The notes under the pieces are model-generated. The model had not been told where the DNA came from. It worked only from the letters and a program-made list of their open reading frames with translations, and did not search any database. From positions 52,212-116,211 of the forward strand of contig CAWAFQ010000009.1 in the NCBI GenBank assembly GCA_963781345.1: a DNA stretch of 64,000 nucleotides, written 5' to 3'. Both the position numbers and the translations under genes were made by a program. This document shows positions 17,212 to 26,190 of this stretch, in pieces (the stretch's first letter is position 1; every line of letters begins with the position of its first letter). This stretch comes from JBBRHQ01 sp963781345 (GTDB lineage Bacteria > Actinomycetota > Thermoleophilia > Solirubrobacterales > 70-9).

Positions 17212-18549
17212 GGCGACGGCCTCGTCGAAGACCTTCGTGTGCGCTTCGACGTCTGCCTCGGTCGTCTGCGGCGAGATCAGCGCCATATTGTGAAACGGCG
17301 TCAGCAGGACGCCGCGGTTGAGCGCGTGCAGGTGCAGGTAGCGCTCGAGGTCGGGGTCGGCCGCCGCGTCGGCCTGAGTGCCGTTGCGGGCGGGCTCGCG
17401 CTCGAAGCGGTACTCGGCCCGGCAGCCGAGCTGGGTCACGTTCCAGGGGACGCCACGGTCGGCGGCGACCCGCTCGATTCCCTCGCTGAAGCGGGTCGCG
17501 AGCGGGACTGTGTGCTCGAACGCCTCCTCGGTGAGCACCTGCTCGAGCGTCGCACGCACCGCCGCCAGCGAGAGCGCGTTGCCGGCGAGCGTGCCGCCGA
17601 CCCCCCCGGTGTCCTCGTAGTCGGCGGCCTCGTGGGAGAGCATTCGCTCGGCGGCGTCGGCCTTCAGCCCCAGGGCCCCGGCCGGAACACCGCTGCCGAT
17701 CGCCTTGCCGATGGTGACCATGTCGGGGTCCAATCCCCAGGCTCCGGTGCAGCCCCCCGGCCCGGCCGAGAAGGTGTGGGTCTCGTCGATGATCAGCAGG
17801 GTGCCGGTCCGGCTCGTCAGCTCCCGCAGGGCTTCGTGGTAGCCGGGGTCGGGGAGGATGATCCCCATGTTGGTCATCGCCGGCTCGGCGAGGACGCAGG
17901 CGATCTCCTCCTGCACCAGCGCCCGCTCGAGCGCGTCGACGTCGTTGAACTCGATCGCCACCGTGGTCTCGGAGGGGTCCACCGGTGCTCCGACGTTCCC
18001 AGCCCGTGAGCGCGTCCCGCCGCTCGTCGCGACGGCGAACGACTCGTCGACGGTGCCGTGGTAGCAGTAGCTGTAGACGAGGACCTTGCGCCGGCCCGTC
18101 ATCTGCCGGCAGATCCGAAGCGCCGCGCGGTTGGCGTCGGTCGCGGTCAGCGTGAACATCCAGTGGTGGACGCCGAAGCGGCGGGTCAGCTCCTCTCCGA
18201 CCCAGGCCGAGTCCTCGGTCGGCAGCATCATCGTGATCCCGTTGCGGACCTGACGGGCGACGGCGTCGGCGACCGCCGGGGGCGAGTGTCCCGGCATCGC
18301 CCCGGTGTCACCGAGGCAGAGGTCGACGTATGTGTGGCCGTCGACGTCGGTGATCCGCGCCCCGCTCGCCTCGGCGGCGAAGACCGGGAAGCCGCCCGCC
18401 CAGCGCATCATCCAGGGCATCGGCACGCCGCCGACCAGCGAGTGCAGGGAGCGCTCGTACAGCTCCCGCGAGCGCGGGCGCGTCCGCACGAACTCGGCCA
18501 GCTCGGCCTCGAGCAGCGACGGCAACCTCTCGCGATCGATCTCGCTCAC
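17200..18549 (-). CDS. Class III aminotransferase, glutamate-1-semialdehyde aminomutase-like
   Basis: 449 residues. PLP fold-type I signatures are GARITDVDGHTYVDLCLGD near the start, ICRQMTGRRKVLVYSYCYHG, LLIIDETHTF (Asp binding the pyridine N) and the Schiff-base Lys in DMVTIGKAIGSGVPAG. The sequence resembles the aspartate-aminotransferase-family/HemL-like group, but it is not next to haem genes, so it is more likely an amine or amino-acid transaminase. It is a single gene, convergent with the small membrane protein. Confidence 0.85.
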   Translation of the reverse strand: MSEIDRERLPSLLEAELAEFVRTRPRSRELYERSLHSLVGGVPMPWMMRWAGGFPVFAAEASGARITDVDGHTYVDLCLGDTGAMPGHSPPAVADAVARQVRNGITMMLPTEDSAWVGEELTRRFGVHHWMFTLTATDANRAALRICRQMTGRRKVLVYSYCYHGTVDESFAVATSGGTRSRAGNVGAPVDPSETTVAIEFNDVDALERALVQEEIACVLAEPAMTNMGIILPDPGYHEALRELTSRTGTLLIIDETHTFSAGPGGCTGAWGLDPDMVTIGKAIGSGVPAGALGLKADAAERMLSHEAADYEDTGGVGGTLAGNALSLAAVRATLEQVLTEEAFEHTVPLATRFSEGIERVAADRGVPWNVTQLGCRAEYRFEREPARNGTQADAAADPDLERYLHLHALNRGVLLTPFHNMALISPQTTEADVEAHTKVFDEAVASLV

Positions 18550-18579
18550 CCCACCGATGCTAAGGGCTGGCGGATGCTT

Positions 18580-20772
18580 CTACCGCGCTGCTCCTGCGGG
18601 AGCCTCGGCTCCCGGCGCCGCCGGCTCGGGGGCCGGGCCCGCGGCAGGGGCGGCCCCCTCGCCGTGCCCGAAGTGGACGTCGGGGAGGATTCGGTCGAGC
18701 CAGCTCGGCAGATACCAGGCGGCTGAGCCGGCGAGGCGCAGGAAGACCGGCACCAGCAGCAATCGCACCAGGAATGTGTCGAGGAGGACGGCGATTCCGA
18801 GGATCACCCCCATCTCCTTCGGCGGCAGCGGGCCGGAGAGGGCGAAGGTGAAGAAGACCGCGACCATCACCGCACCGGCGGCGAGGATCACCCGCCCGGA
18901 GTGCGCAACCCCGCCGACCATCGCCTCCTTCGGATCGCCGCTGCGCTCCCAGTGCTCGCGCGCAGAGGAGAGCAGGAAGACGGTGTAGTCCATCGCGATC
19001 GCGAAGATCATTGCGAAGAAGAAGACCGGGCCCCAGGCGTCGAGGAAGCCCTGGGACTCGAAGCCGAGCAGCCCCGAGAGGTTGCCGTCCTGGAAGATCA
19101 GCTTGGCGACGCCGAAGGCCGCGCCGGTGGCGAGCAGGTTGGTGGCGACGCCGATGACGGCGACCAGCGGGGCCTGGAAGGCGAACAGCAGCAGCAGGAA
19201 GCCGAGGCCGAGGACGACCCCGATCACCAGCGGGGTCTTTGCCGAGAGCGAGGTCTCGAGGTCGTGGTTCTCCGCCGCCGCGCCCCCCAGGAGGGCCGGG
19301 GGCGGCAGTTCGGCGCGAAGCCGGTCGACGGTCGCTCCGAGCTGGGGGGTCGAGGGCCCGGCGGCGGGGACCACCCGAGTCAGCGCCAGGCCGGCCCTTC
19401 CCGGCTGGGCGGTCATCACCATCGCGATGCCCTGATCGCGGCGGGCGACCGCAGCGACCTTCGCCGAATCCGCTGCCGGGGCGACGATCTGAAGGGTCCC
19501 GGGCGCTCCGGGGCCGAAGGCCTCGGTTATCTGGCGATAGCCGATCCGGGAGCTGTCGCCCTGGGGCACCACCTTGATCGAGGGCATACCGGTGCGCAGG
19601 TTGAGGACCGGGAGGGCGAGCCCGGCGAGAACGATCAGGGCGATTCCCCCGAAGACCAGCGGCCGCCGCCACAGCAGCAGCGCCCAGCGCTCGAAGCGCG
19701 GCGAGCGGTGCTCGCCGCTGTGGGCCCAGGGCAGGCTCAGCCTGTCGACCCTGGGGCCGAGCTTGGCCAGCACCGCCGGCAGCAGCGTCAGCGTCGCGGC
19801 GAGGACGAAGAGGACCGCGACCATGATTCCCAGCGCCATTGATCTGAAGGCCGGGCTCGGGACCAGCATCACCGCCGAGAGGGAGATGAGGACGGTCACG
19901 CCTGAGAACAGGACCGCCTTGCCGGCGGTGTCCATGGTCGAGGCAACGGCGTCGACCGGGTCCATGCCGGACCCGAAGTGCGCCGCTCGGTAACGCATGA
20001 CGATGAACAGCGCGTAGTCGATCCCGAGGGCCAGCGCGAACATCAGCGCGAAGTTCATCGCCCAGATCGAGATCGGCGAGATCAGGGTGCCGAGATAGAG
20101 GACTCCGGCCGACGCGATCAGGCCGAGGATCGTCAGCATCAGCGGCAGGCCGGCTGCGACCAGCGACCCGAAGGCGAGGACCAGGATCGCCAGCGTCACC
20201 GGCCACGAGAGAAACTCCGAGCGCAGCATCGCGTCGCGGTTGGCCTGGTTGAAGTCCGACCACATGCCGGAGGCGCCGGTGAGGTTCACCTGCACGCCCG
20301 GAGCCGCGACGGCGGAGAGGTCGCCCTTGAGGCGGTCGGCAGCGGCGACCATCTTGTTCGGATCCCTGGCGGCTCCGGCGGTGATCACCGCCGTGTGCCC
20401 GTCGGCAGAGATCGAGGTGCCGGGGCGCGGCGGGATCACGACCGAGACGGCCGGCTCGGCACCGAGAACGCCGGCGGCGCGCCGGATCGAGCGCCGGAAG
20501 CCGGGGTCGGTCGCGGTCTGCGAGGCCGAGTGGACCGCGACCTGAAGCGCGTAGGAGCCCGACCCGGCGAAGTTGCGGTCGATCGACTGGCGCGCCAGCA
20601 CCGACTCGGATCCGTTCGACTGCCAGCCGGCGCCGGAGAGCGCGGTCTCGACCCTGGGCGCGAGGATGCCGAGCCCGATCGCGAGGATCGCCCAGGCGAT
20701 GAAGACTCGCCTTCGCCTGGTGGCCGCGAGGCGGCCGAGGCGGCCGACCGGACCGAGATCGCCGCGGCTCAT
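18580..20772 (-). CDS. MMPL/RND-family transporter
   Basis: 730 residues with the RND layout of this family: one N-terminal helix (RRVFIAWAILAIGLGI), a large extracellular loop, a block of helices (LAILVLAFGSLVAAGLPLML, ALMFALALGIDYALFIVMRY), a second loop and a second helix block (FAMIFAIAMDYTVFLLSSA). The GIDYALF and AMDYTVF motifs carry the Asp-Tyr pairs used for proton coupling in MmpL proteins. It exports lipids or hydrophobic drugs. Its ATG overlaps the stop of the DUF2892 gene by 4 bases, so the two are co-translated and face a divergent ArsR regulator. Confidence 0.9.
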   Translation of the reverse strand: MSRGDLGPVGRLGRLAATRRRRVFIAWAILAIGLGILAPRVETALSGAGWQSNGSESVLARQSIDRNFAGSGSYALQVAVHSASQTATDPGFRRSIRRAAGVLGAEPAVSVVIPPRPGTSISADGHTAVITAGAARDPNKMVAAADRLKGDLSAVAAPGVQVNLTGASGMWSDFNQANRDAMLRSEFLSWPVTLAILVLAFGSLVAAGLPLMLTILGLIASAGVLYLGTLISPISIWAMNFALMFALALGIDYALFIVMRYRAAHFGSGMDPVDAVASTMDTAGKAVLFSGVTVLISLSAVMLVPSPAFRSMALGIMVAVLFVLAATLTLLPAVLAKLGPRVDRLSLPWAHSGEHRSPRFERWALLLWRRPLVFGGIALIVLAGLALPVLNLRTGMPSIKVVPQGDSSRIGYRQITEAFGPGAPGTLQIVAPAADSAKVAAVARRDQGIAMVMTAQPGRAGLALTRVVPAAGPSTPQLGATVDRLRAELPPPALLGGAAAENHDLETSLSAKTPLVIGVVLGLGFLLLLFAFQAPLVAVIGVATNLLATGAAFGVAKLIFQDGNLSGLLGFESQGFLDAWGPVFFFAMIFAIAMDYTVFLLSSAREHWERSGDPKEAMVGGVAHSGRVILAAGAVMVAVFFTFALSGPLPPKEMGVILGIAVLLDTFLVRLLLVPVFLRLAGSAAWYLPSWLDRILPDVHFGHGEGAAPAAGPAPEPAAPGAEAPAGAAR

Positions 20773-21035
20773 CGGGACTGCTCACCCGCGCCGCGCAGGC
20801 CGAAGTAGCGGCGCAGCACCCAGGAGCTGGGGCAGTTCCCGAAGGCGACGAAGGCGAGCTGGTTGATCGCCACGAAGAGGGTCAGCAGGAGAAAGAGGGG
20901 GCTGAAGATCACGGCGAGGACGACGCTGAGGGCGGTCATGGCTCCCGCCATCAGGAAGAGCACGCGCTCCAATGGCCAGCGCGTCGCGGCCTCCCGGTTG
21001 CCGATGGTTGAGGGTGCAGCGGTGGCCGTATGCAT
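20769..21035 (-). CDS. DUF2892 (YgaP-like) membrane protein
   Basis: 88 residues with two hydrophobic helices (VLFLMAGAMTALSVVLAVIF and LFLLLTLFVAINQLAFVAFG) followed by NCPSSWVLRRYFG. This is the inner-membrane DUF2892 domain found alone or fused to rhodanese in YgaP. It is the first gene of the operon with the MMPL transporter and is divergent from the ArsR gene, which suggests a regulated export unit for a thiol-, sulfur- or metal-related compound. Confidence 0.8.
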   Translation of the reverse strand: MHTATAAPSTIGNREAATRWPLERVLFLMAGAMTALSVVLAVIFSPLFLLLTLFVAINQLAFVAFGNCPSSWVLRRYFGLRGAGEQSR

Positions 21036-21056
21036 CGCTATCCTTTCTTCTTGCGC

Positions 21057-21100
21057 TACCTACAGTTGAACAACTTTACAGTTGTAGATAGGATAATAGC
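21057..21100. promoter_or_regulatory. AT-rich divergent promoter/operator of the ArsR unit
   Basis: This short low-GC island between the divergent DUF2892 and ArsR genes contains the dyad AGTTG-AA-CAACT (21064-21075) and two direct TACAGTTG copies (21061-21068, 21077-21084) 16 bases apart. TAGGATAAT (21089-21097) could serve as a -10 element. The layout fits ArsR self-regulation, where an inducer releases the repressor. Confidence 0.6.
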
Positions 21101-21102
21101 AG

Positions 21103-21471
21103 ATGCAAACTCCCCTCTCTCCCGACGCCGCCGACCTCATCGCCCGCCGCTTCCGGGCCCTCTCCGACCCGACTCGGCTGCGGATCCTCGACCTGCTGAG
21201 AGAGCGCGAGGAGGCCTCGGTCGGCGAGCTGACCGAGGCCCTCTCGGGGTCCCAGCAGAACGTCTCGAAGCACCTCGCGGCGCTGCATTCGGAGGGCTTC
21301 GTCTCCCGCCGAAAGCAGGGGACGAGCGCTCTGTACCGGATCTCGGACCCCGGCGTGCTCGATCTCTGCGAGCGGGTCTGCGCGGGGATCGAGGCCCAGC
21401 TCGCGGAGATTGGCGCGGCGATCGGGGGCGCCTCCCTCGGCGGAGTCGCCGGATCAGCGCCGCGGGGCTGA
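21103..21471 (+). CDS. ArsR/SmtB-family winged-helix repressor
   Basis: 122 residues with the ArsR fold: ARRFRALSDPTRLRILDLLR, then the recognition region SGSQQNVSKHLAALHSEGFV and the wing SRRKQGTSALYRI. There are two cysteines (about residues 86 and 90, in LDLCERVCAGI), a possible metal or thiol-sensing pair. It is divergent from the DUF2892-MMPL operon and most likely represses it and itself. Confidence 0.9.
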   Translation: MQTPLSPDAADLIARRFRALSDPTRLRILDLLREREEASVGELTEALSGSQQNVSKHLAALHSEGFVSRRKQGTSALYRISDPGVLDLCERVCAGIEAQLAEIGAAIGGASLGGVAGSAPRG

Positions 21472-21550
21472 GATCGGGTCCCGGGCGCGGGGTCGCCGAG
21501 CTGTTTGATCCCGGCAGCGCCGGGCGCGAACTCGGATAGGCTCGCGGCGA

Positions 21551-23149
21551 ATGGAGGGAAGCTTCGACTACGTGGTCGTCGGCGCCGGATCCGCCGGTTG
21601 CGCGGTGGCCGCCAGGTTGAGCGAAGACCGCTCGGTCCGCGTTCTGCTGCTCGAGGCCGGTGGCAGAGACCGCTCGCCGAACATCAAGATCCCGGCGGCG
21701 TTCCCGAAGCAGTTCAAGACGAAGCTCGACTGGGACTACTCGACCGGCCCCGAGCCCGGTCTCGACGGCCGCGAGCTCTACGTTCCGAGGGGAAAGAGCC
21801 TCGGCGGCTCGAGCTCGATGAACGCGATGATGTACGTGCGCGGGCGCCCGCTCGACTACGACGGCTGGCGCGAGTCCGGCTGTCCCGGTTGGGGCTACGA
21901 GGACGTCCTGCCCTACTTCAAGCGAGCCGAGAACAACGAGCGCGGCCCCTCCGAGGTCCACGGAGCCGGCGGCCCGCTGAACGTCGCCGACCAGCGCTCG
22001 CCGCGGCCGCTGACCCGCCGCTTCCTCGAGGCGGCCCAGGCCGCCGGGATCCCCGCCAACCCCGACATCAACTCACCCGAGCAGGACGGGGTCAGCATGA
22101 CCCAGGTGACCCAGCGAAACGGCCGCCGCTGGAGCTGCGCCGACGCCTACCTGCGCCCGGCTATGAAGCGGCCCAACCTGACCGTGAGGACCGGCGCCCA
22201 GGTGCTCGGGATCGTCTTCGAAGGCGAGCGGGCGGCGGGGATCCGCTGGCGGGACTCGCGCGGCCGCGAGGCGATCGCCCGTGCGGCCCGCGAGGTCGTC
22301 CTCAGCGCCGGCGCGATCGGCAGCCCCCAGATCCTGATGGTCTCGGGGATCGGTCCGGCCGGGCACCTCGGGGAGTCGGGGGTATCGGTGCGAGTCGATC
22401 TCCCCGGCGTCGGCGAGAACCTCCAGGACCATCCCTTCGTCCTGCTCAACTACGAGGCGACCGAGCCCGAGAGCCTGGCCGACGCCGAGAAGCCGAAGGC
22501 GCTCCTCGAGTGGGCGATGCGGCGCAGCGGGCCGCTGACCTCGAACGTGGGCGAGGCGATGGCCTTCATCCGCACGCGCCCGGGTTTGCCGGCCGCCGAC
22601 GTGCAGCTCCTCTTCGGCCCCGCCTACTTCCACGACCACGGCTTCGACACCTACGAGGACCATGCCTTCGTCCTCGGTGCGGTGCTGGTCTCGCCGCGAG
22701 CCCGCGGGCGCCTGCGGCTGCGCTCCTCCGACCCGCTGGCAAAGCCGCTCCTCGTCGGCAACCACCTCTCCGAGCCCGAGGACCTCGCCTCGATGGTCGC
22801 CGGCTTTCGCCGGCTGCGCGAGATCGCCGCGACCGAGCCGCTCGCGTCGGTGCGCGGCGCCGAGCTGATCCCGGGCGAGGACGTGGAGACCGACGAGGAG
22901 ATCGAGGCCTTCCTGCGCCGAGAGACGGAGCTGCTCTACCACCCGGTCGGAACCTGCCGCATGGGGTCCGACGAGGCGGCCGTGGTCGACCCCGAGCTGC
23001 GGGTCCGCGGGGTGGCGGGCCTGCGGGTCGCCGACGCCTCGGTGATGCCGGTGATCACCGGCGGCAACACCCACGCCCCGACGGTGATGATCGGCGAGAG
23101 GGCGGCCGACCTGATCGCTGGCGCAACCGCGCAGACGGCGGTAGCCTGA
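21551..23149 (+). CDS. GMC-family FAD oxidoreductase (choline dehydrogenase-like)
   Basis: 532 residues, full length. It has the N-terminal dinucleotide motif VVVGAGSAGCAVAARLSED, the GMC signature region (PRGKSLGGSSSMNAMMYVRG and GAIGSPQILMVSGIGP) and the C-terminal catalytic zone HPVGTCRMG with GGNTHAPTVMIGE (His-Asn pair). GMC enzymes oxidise primary or secondary alcohols using FAD. Without an adjacent betaine-aldehyde dehydrogenase or transporter, choline is only one possible substrate. Confidence 0.92.
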   Translation: MEGSFDYVVVGAGSAGCAVAARLSEDRSVRVLLLEAGGRDRSPNIKIPAAFPKQFKTKLDWDYSTGPEPGLDGRELYVPRGKSLGGSSSMNAMMYVRGRPLDYDGWRESGCPGWGYEDVLPYFKRAENNERGPSEVHGAGGPLNVADQRSPRPLTRRFLEAAQAAGIPANPDINSPEQDGVSMTQVTQRNGRRWSCADAYLRPAMKRPNLTVRTGAQVLGIVFEGERAAGIRWRDSRGREAIARAAREVVLSAGAIGSPQILMVSGIGPAGHLGESGVSVRVDLPGVGENLQDHPFVLLNYEATEPESLADAEKPKALLEWAMRRSGPLTSNVGEAMAFIRTRPGLPAADVQLLFGPAYFHDHGFDTYEDHAFVLGAVLVSPRARGRLRLRSSDPLAKPLLVGNHLSEPEDLASMVAGFRRLREIAATEPLASVRGAELIPGEDVETDEEIEAFLRRETELLYHPVGTCRMGSDEAAVVDPELRVRGVAGLRVADASVMPVITGGNTHAPTVMIGERAADLIAGATAQTAVA

Positions 23150-23153
23150 CGCC

Positions 23154-23816
23154 ATGAACATGAGACGGCTCCGCCCCTCGCCGGCCATCGTCATCGCCAC
23201 GATCGCCTTCTTCGTCGCCGTCGGCGGCGCCGCCTACGCGGGCACGAAGATCGCCACCTCCGACATCGAGAACGGCGCGGTGACGACGAAGAAGCTCGCC
23301 AACGGGGCGGTGGTGACGAGCAAGCTCGGGGCGGACGCGGCGACGGGCGCCAAGGTGAAGGAGTCGAGCCTGGGCAAGGTTCCGAAGGCGAGCAATGCCG
23401 AAACGGCGGGAGGTCTTCGGATCCAGAAGTTCTTCACCAAGCCGGTCCCGGGGACGGCGCTTCAATCCGTGGCCACCGTCGGGACGCTGAACCTGCGAGT
23501 CGGCTGCCAGAGCCTCGGCCACCCGCTTTTCAGCGTCGTCCCCGCGACCGGAGCCCCGGCGCAGACCGTGAGGACCTCGGTCATCCTCAACGACGCCACG
23601 GTCAAGACATCGGCGCAGGGGACGATTCCGGGCGGTGGCATCACCGTTCTCGACGGCACCGAGGGCGGCGCGAGCTTCAACGGCACCGCGGAGGCGCTGA
23701 CCCCCGGCGGCGGGGTGACCACGGTCCAGTGGGCGGCGCGCTCTCCGAGCAACATCCCCTCCGCCAATCCGGACGGAAACGTCTGCCTCTTCTGGGGCAC
23801 CGCTACCAGCGGCTAG
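23154..23816 (+). CDS. Surface protein with repeat stalk, member 1 of 3 in the window
   Basis: 220 residues. A signal-type segment (IVIATIAFFVAVGGAAYAG) is followed by short repeated units, each ending in a T/S-K-K/S-hydrophobic pattern (IENGAVTTKKLANGAVVTSKL), then an unknown Cys-containing domain (LRVGCQSLG ... GNVCLFWGT). Two other proteins (36306-36971 and 56036-56644) share the same signal plus stalk but have different C-terminal heads. It lies 4 bases after the GMC gene. It is probably cell-surface or secreted; no catalytic motif is seen. Confidence 0.65.
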   Translation: MNMRRLRPSPAIVIATIAFFVAVGGAAYAGTKIATSDIENGAVTTKKLANGAVVTSKLGADAATGAKVKESSLGKVPKASNAETAGGLRIQKFFTKPVPGTALQSVATVGTLNLRVGCQSLGHPLFSVVPATGAPAQTVRTSVILNDATVKTSAQGTIPGGGITVLDGTEGGASFNGTAEALTPGGGVTTVQWAARSPSNIPSANPDGNVCLFWGTATSG

Positions 23817-23826
23817 TCCGGAGCGC

Positions 23827-24570
23827 TCAGGGCTCGGCCGGGTCTCGCCCCGGAGCCTCGCCGCGTCTCCTGGCCCGCTCCCGCGCCCCTTCTCCGGGCC
23901 GCCAACCGCTGACCAGGCCGGCGACCAGGGTGACGAGGAAGATCTGGCCGATCAGCATCTCGAGCCCCGCGGTCATCTCACCCGGCTGGCCGCTGGGCAC
24001 CAGGTTGCCATAGCCGACCGTGGTCAGGGTCGTATAGCTGAAGAAGACGAAGTCCGAACCGATGGGGTTGGGAAAGCCTTGGAAGAAGTCCCCGCCCTGG
24101 ATGTCGGCGATCGCGCCGTAGAGGAAGGCGAAGAGGAGGCCGAGGGCGGTGTAGACGCTGATCGCTCCGAGGATCGTGCGGACGCTGATGCGCGGTGCCC
24201 TGACGACGGTGACGAGCACCCTCGCCATCGAGACGGTCAGGAGGAGGACCGTAATCAGGGAGGAGGTGGACCGCGGGGGCTTTGCGCCCGTGATCGCAGC
24301 GATCACCATCAGAGCGATGGCGAGGATCGCGAGGCCGATCGCCCGGCGTATCCAGATCGGCTTCGCATTCGACGCGCTCAGCGCAAAGACAGCCGTGGTC
24401 GACGCGGTGAGTGAGATCAGCACCCCCGTCCAACCACGGTTTGGGAGCAACGAAGCCATCACGTAAGTCGCGACGACGAGCATCAGGACCGCGCCGAAGT
24501 AGTCGTTGACGCGCTCGGCAAGCGCCTCGATACGCTTGCCGTTCCAGCGCCCGTTCTTAGCCCGCTCCAT
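23827..24570 (-). CDS. Potassium channel family protein
   Basis: 247 residues with about six hydrophobic segments. The last pair flanks a pore loop with the K+ selectivity filter TTVGYG in FFSYTTLTTVGYGNLVPSG. There is no RCK/TrkA domain in the remaining ~35 residues, so it is an ungated or simple 'ion channel domain' type. It is monocistronic and convergent with the surface protein. Confidence 0.9.
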   Translation of the reverse strand: MERAKNGRWNGKRIEALAERVNDYFGAVLMLVVATYVMASLLPNRGWTGVLISLTASTTAVFALSASNAKPIWIRRAIGLAILAIALMVIAAITGAKPPRSTSSLITVLLLTVSMARVLVTVVRAPRISVRTILGAISVYTALGLLFAFLYGAIADIQGGDFFQGFPNPIGSDFVFFSYTTLTTVGYGNLVPSGQPGEMTAGLEMLIGQIFLVTLVAGLVSGWRPGEGARERARRRGEAPGRDPAEP

Positions 24571-24871
24571 CAGACGGTCGTTCGGGCGTGCGCAGGCGTT
24601 TCCTGCCGCCGGGCCAACTCCACCGGCCGCTTCGGGGTTGCCTGAGAGCCGGAACCGCCAAAGCTGGAGCGGAGGGGGCGGGATTCGAACCCACGGGACG
24701 CCCTAAGACGCCCAACGGCTTGCGAGGCTTCGAACCGCTTGGAACTGTCGCTCAGGGAAGGGCGAAGCCTGCGGCAACTGGGCGCCGATCGAAGCTATCT
24801 ATGTCTGCGCGGGTCCCATCCGGTCCGCTCAGGGGGTGGCCCGCCTTGGACGCTGGATCTGGCTTGAACAG
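24571..24871. other. Intergenic region with tRNA-Ser attachment-site-like scar
   Basis: No gene is visible. It contains a partial tRNA-Ser 3' copy (24669-24721), then ~149 bases without homology to anything else in the window, then the true tRNA 3' end. The stretch looks like what remains after an element integrated at the tRNA was deleted. Confidence 0.5.
24669..24721 (-). repeat. Duplicated 3' half of tRNA-Ser(UGA)
   Basis: 53 bases identical to 24871-24923 except for one C/T difference at 24679. It covers the 3' acceptor strand, T-arm, variable arm and part of the anticodon stem, and ends abruptly before the anticodon. A copy of a tRNA 3' end just beyond the intact gene is the classic product of site-specific integration (attL/attR). 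Confidence 0.8.
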
Positions 24872-24960
24872 CGGAGGGGGTGGGATTCGAACCCACGGGA
24901 CGCCCTAAGACGCCCAACGGCTTTCAAGGCCGCCGCATTCAACCGCTCTGCCACCCCTCC
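24872..24960 (-). tRNA. tRNA-Ser (anticodon UGA)
   Basis: Reads from 24960 on the minus strand. It has a seven-base acceptor stem GGAGGGG/CCCCTCC, a D-arm, an anticodon stem-loop with TTGAAAG (anticodon TGA, reading UCA), the long variable arm typical of serine tRNAs and a T-arm GTGGG-TTCGAAT-CCCAC. CCA is not encoded. Its 3' half is duplicated at 24669-24721. Confidence 0.93.
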
Positions 24961-25021
24961 GGGTGCTCCGCGGAGCGCGCTCTAGCCTAGCCTCGGCCCG
25001 GCGGCTTGGGAGGATGGTTCG

Positions 25022-26180
25022 GTGCGTCGCCTCTTCCTCCTCATCTGGGCCGTCGTCTTCCTCGACGTCGCCTTCTACGCGGCGATTGCGCCGCTGCTCC
25101 CCGGCTATGTCCGCGACCTCGACCTCGGCAAGGCCGGGGCCGGTGTCCTCTTCGCCTCCTACGCGGCCGGGACCCTCGTCGCGGCGCTGCCGGCGGGGGT
25201 TGTCGCCGCCCGGGTCGGCCCGCGGCGGACCGTGATCGCCGGACTGCTTCTGCTCGGCTCCTCGAGCCTCGTCTTCGGCTTCGCCCACTCGATCGTCCTG
25301 CTCGATCTCGCACGCTTCTGCCAGGGCGTCGGCGGGGCGTTCGCGTGGGCGGGGGCCTTCACCTGGATCATCACGGCCGCCCCCGAGGGCAGGCGCGGGA
25401 TCGCGATCGGCTCCGGCGTCGGGGTGGCCGTTGCCGGTGAGCTCTTCGGCCCGCCCCTTGGGGCGCTTGCCGAGGTGGTCGGGACCGAGGTCGTTTTCGG
25501 CTCGGTCCTCGGGGTCGCCCTCCTGCTGGCCTTGGTTGCGGCACGGATGCCCGACTCGGCCGATCGCGAGACCTCCACCGCGGCGCGGATCTGGGAGTCG
25601 GTCACCGAGCGCCCGATTCTCCTCGGCGCCGGATTGGTCGCGGCCCCCTCGCTGATGTTCGGGGCGATCGGTGTGCTTGCGCCCCTGCGCCTCGATGCGC
25701 TCGGAGGAGGCGCCGCGGTGATCGCCGCCAGCTTCGCCACCGGCGCCTTCTTCGAGGCGGGCCTCGCCCCTCTCGTCGGCCGCTACTCCGATCGCGCCGG
25801 GAGGCTGGCCCCCTACGCGATCGGAATGGCGATCTGCGCGGCAGCGCTGGTGGCGATCGGGATCGGGTCCAGGCTCGGAGTCGTGTTCGCCGCGACCTGC
25901 CGTGCTCGCGGTCGGCGCCGGTTTCTGCTTCACGCCCGCGATGGCGATGCTCTCCGATTCCGCTGATCAGACCGGCCTGCACCAGGGAATCGCCTCCGGC
26001 CTCTCCAGCATGGCCTGGGCCGGGGGCCAGGTGCTCGGAGGCCTCCTCGCCGGCGTCGGCGCCGAGGCCTTCGGGGACGCGACGCCGTGCCTGGCGATCG
26101 CCGCGGCGATGCTCGTCGTCGGCGTTGCGTCGCGGCGCCTCGCCCGCGAGCACCGGCCCCTTGCCGAGCCGGGGGCCTAG
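25022..26180 (+). pseudogene. MFS transporter (frameshift near 25896)
   Basis: Starting at a GTG, the protein has repeated hydrophobic helices and the MFS loop motif in GVVAARVGPRRTVIAG (residues ~59-75). It is continuous for ~290 residues (LLIWAVVFLDVAFYAAIAPL ... AALVAIGIGSRLGVVFAA). The last two helices (AVLAVGAGFCFTPAMAML ... LAIAAAMLVVGVASRRLA) continue in the next frame. One extra base near 25896 explains the break; a repaired protein would be about 386 residues, normal for 12-helix MFS. Substrate unknown. It ends 10 bases before the lactone oxidase start, so the two may be co-transcribed. Confidence 0.8.
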
Positions 26181-26190
26181 GCTTGCGCCG

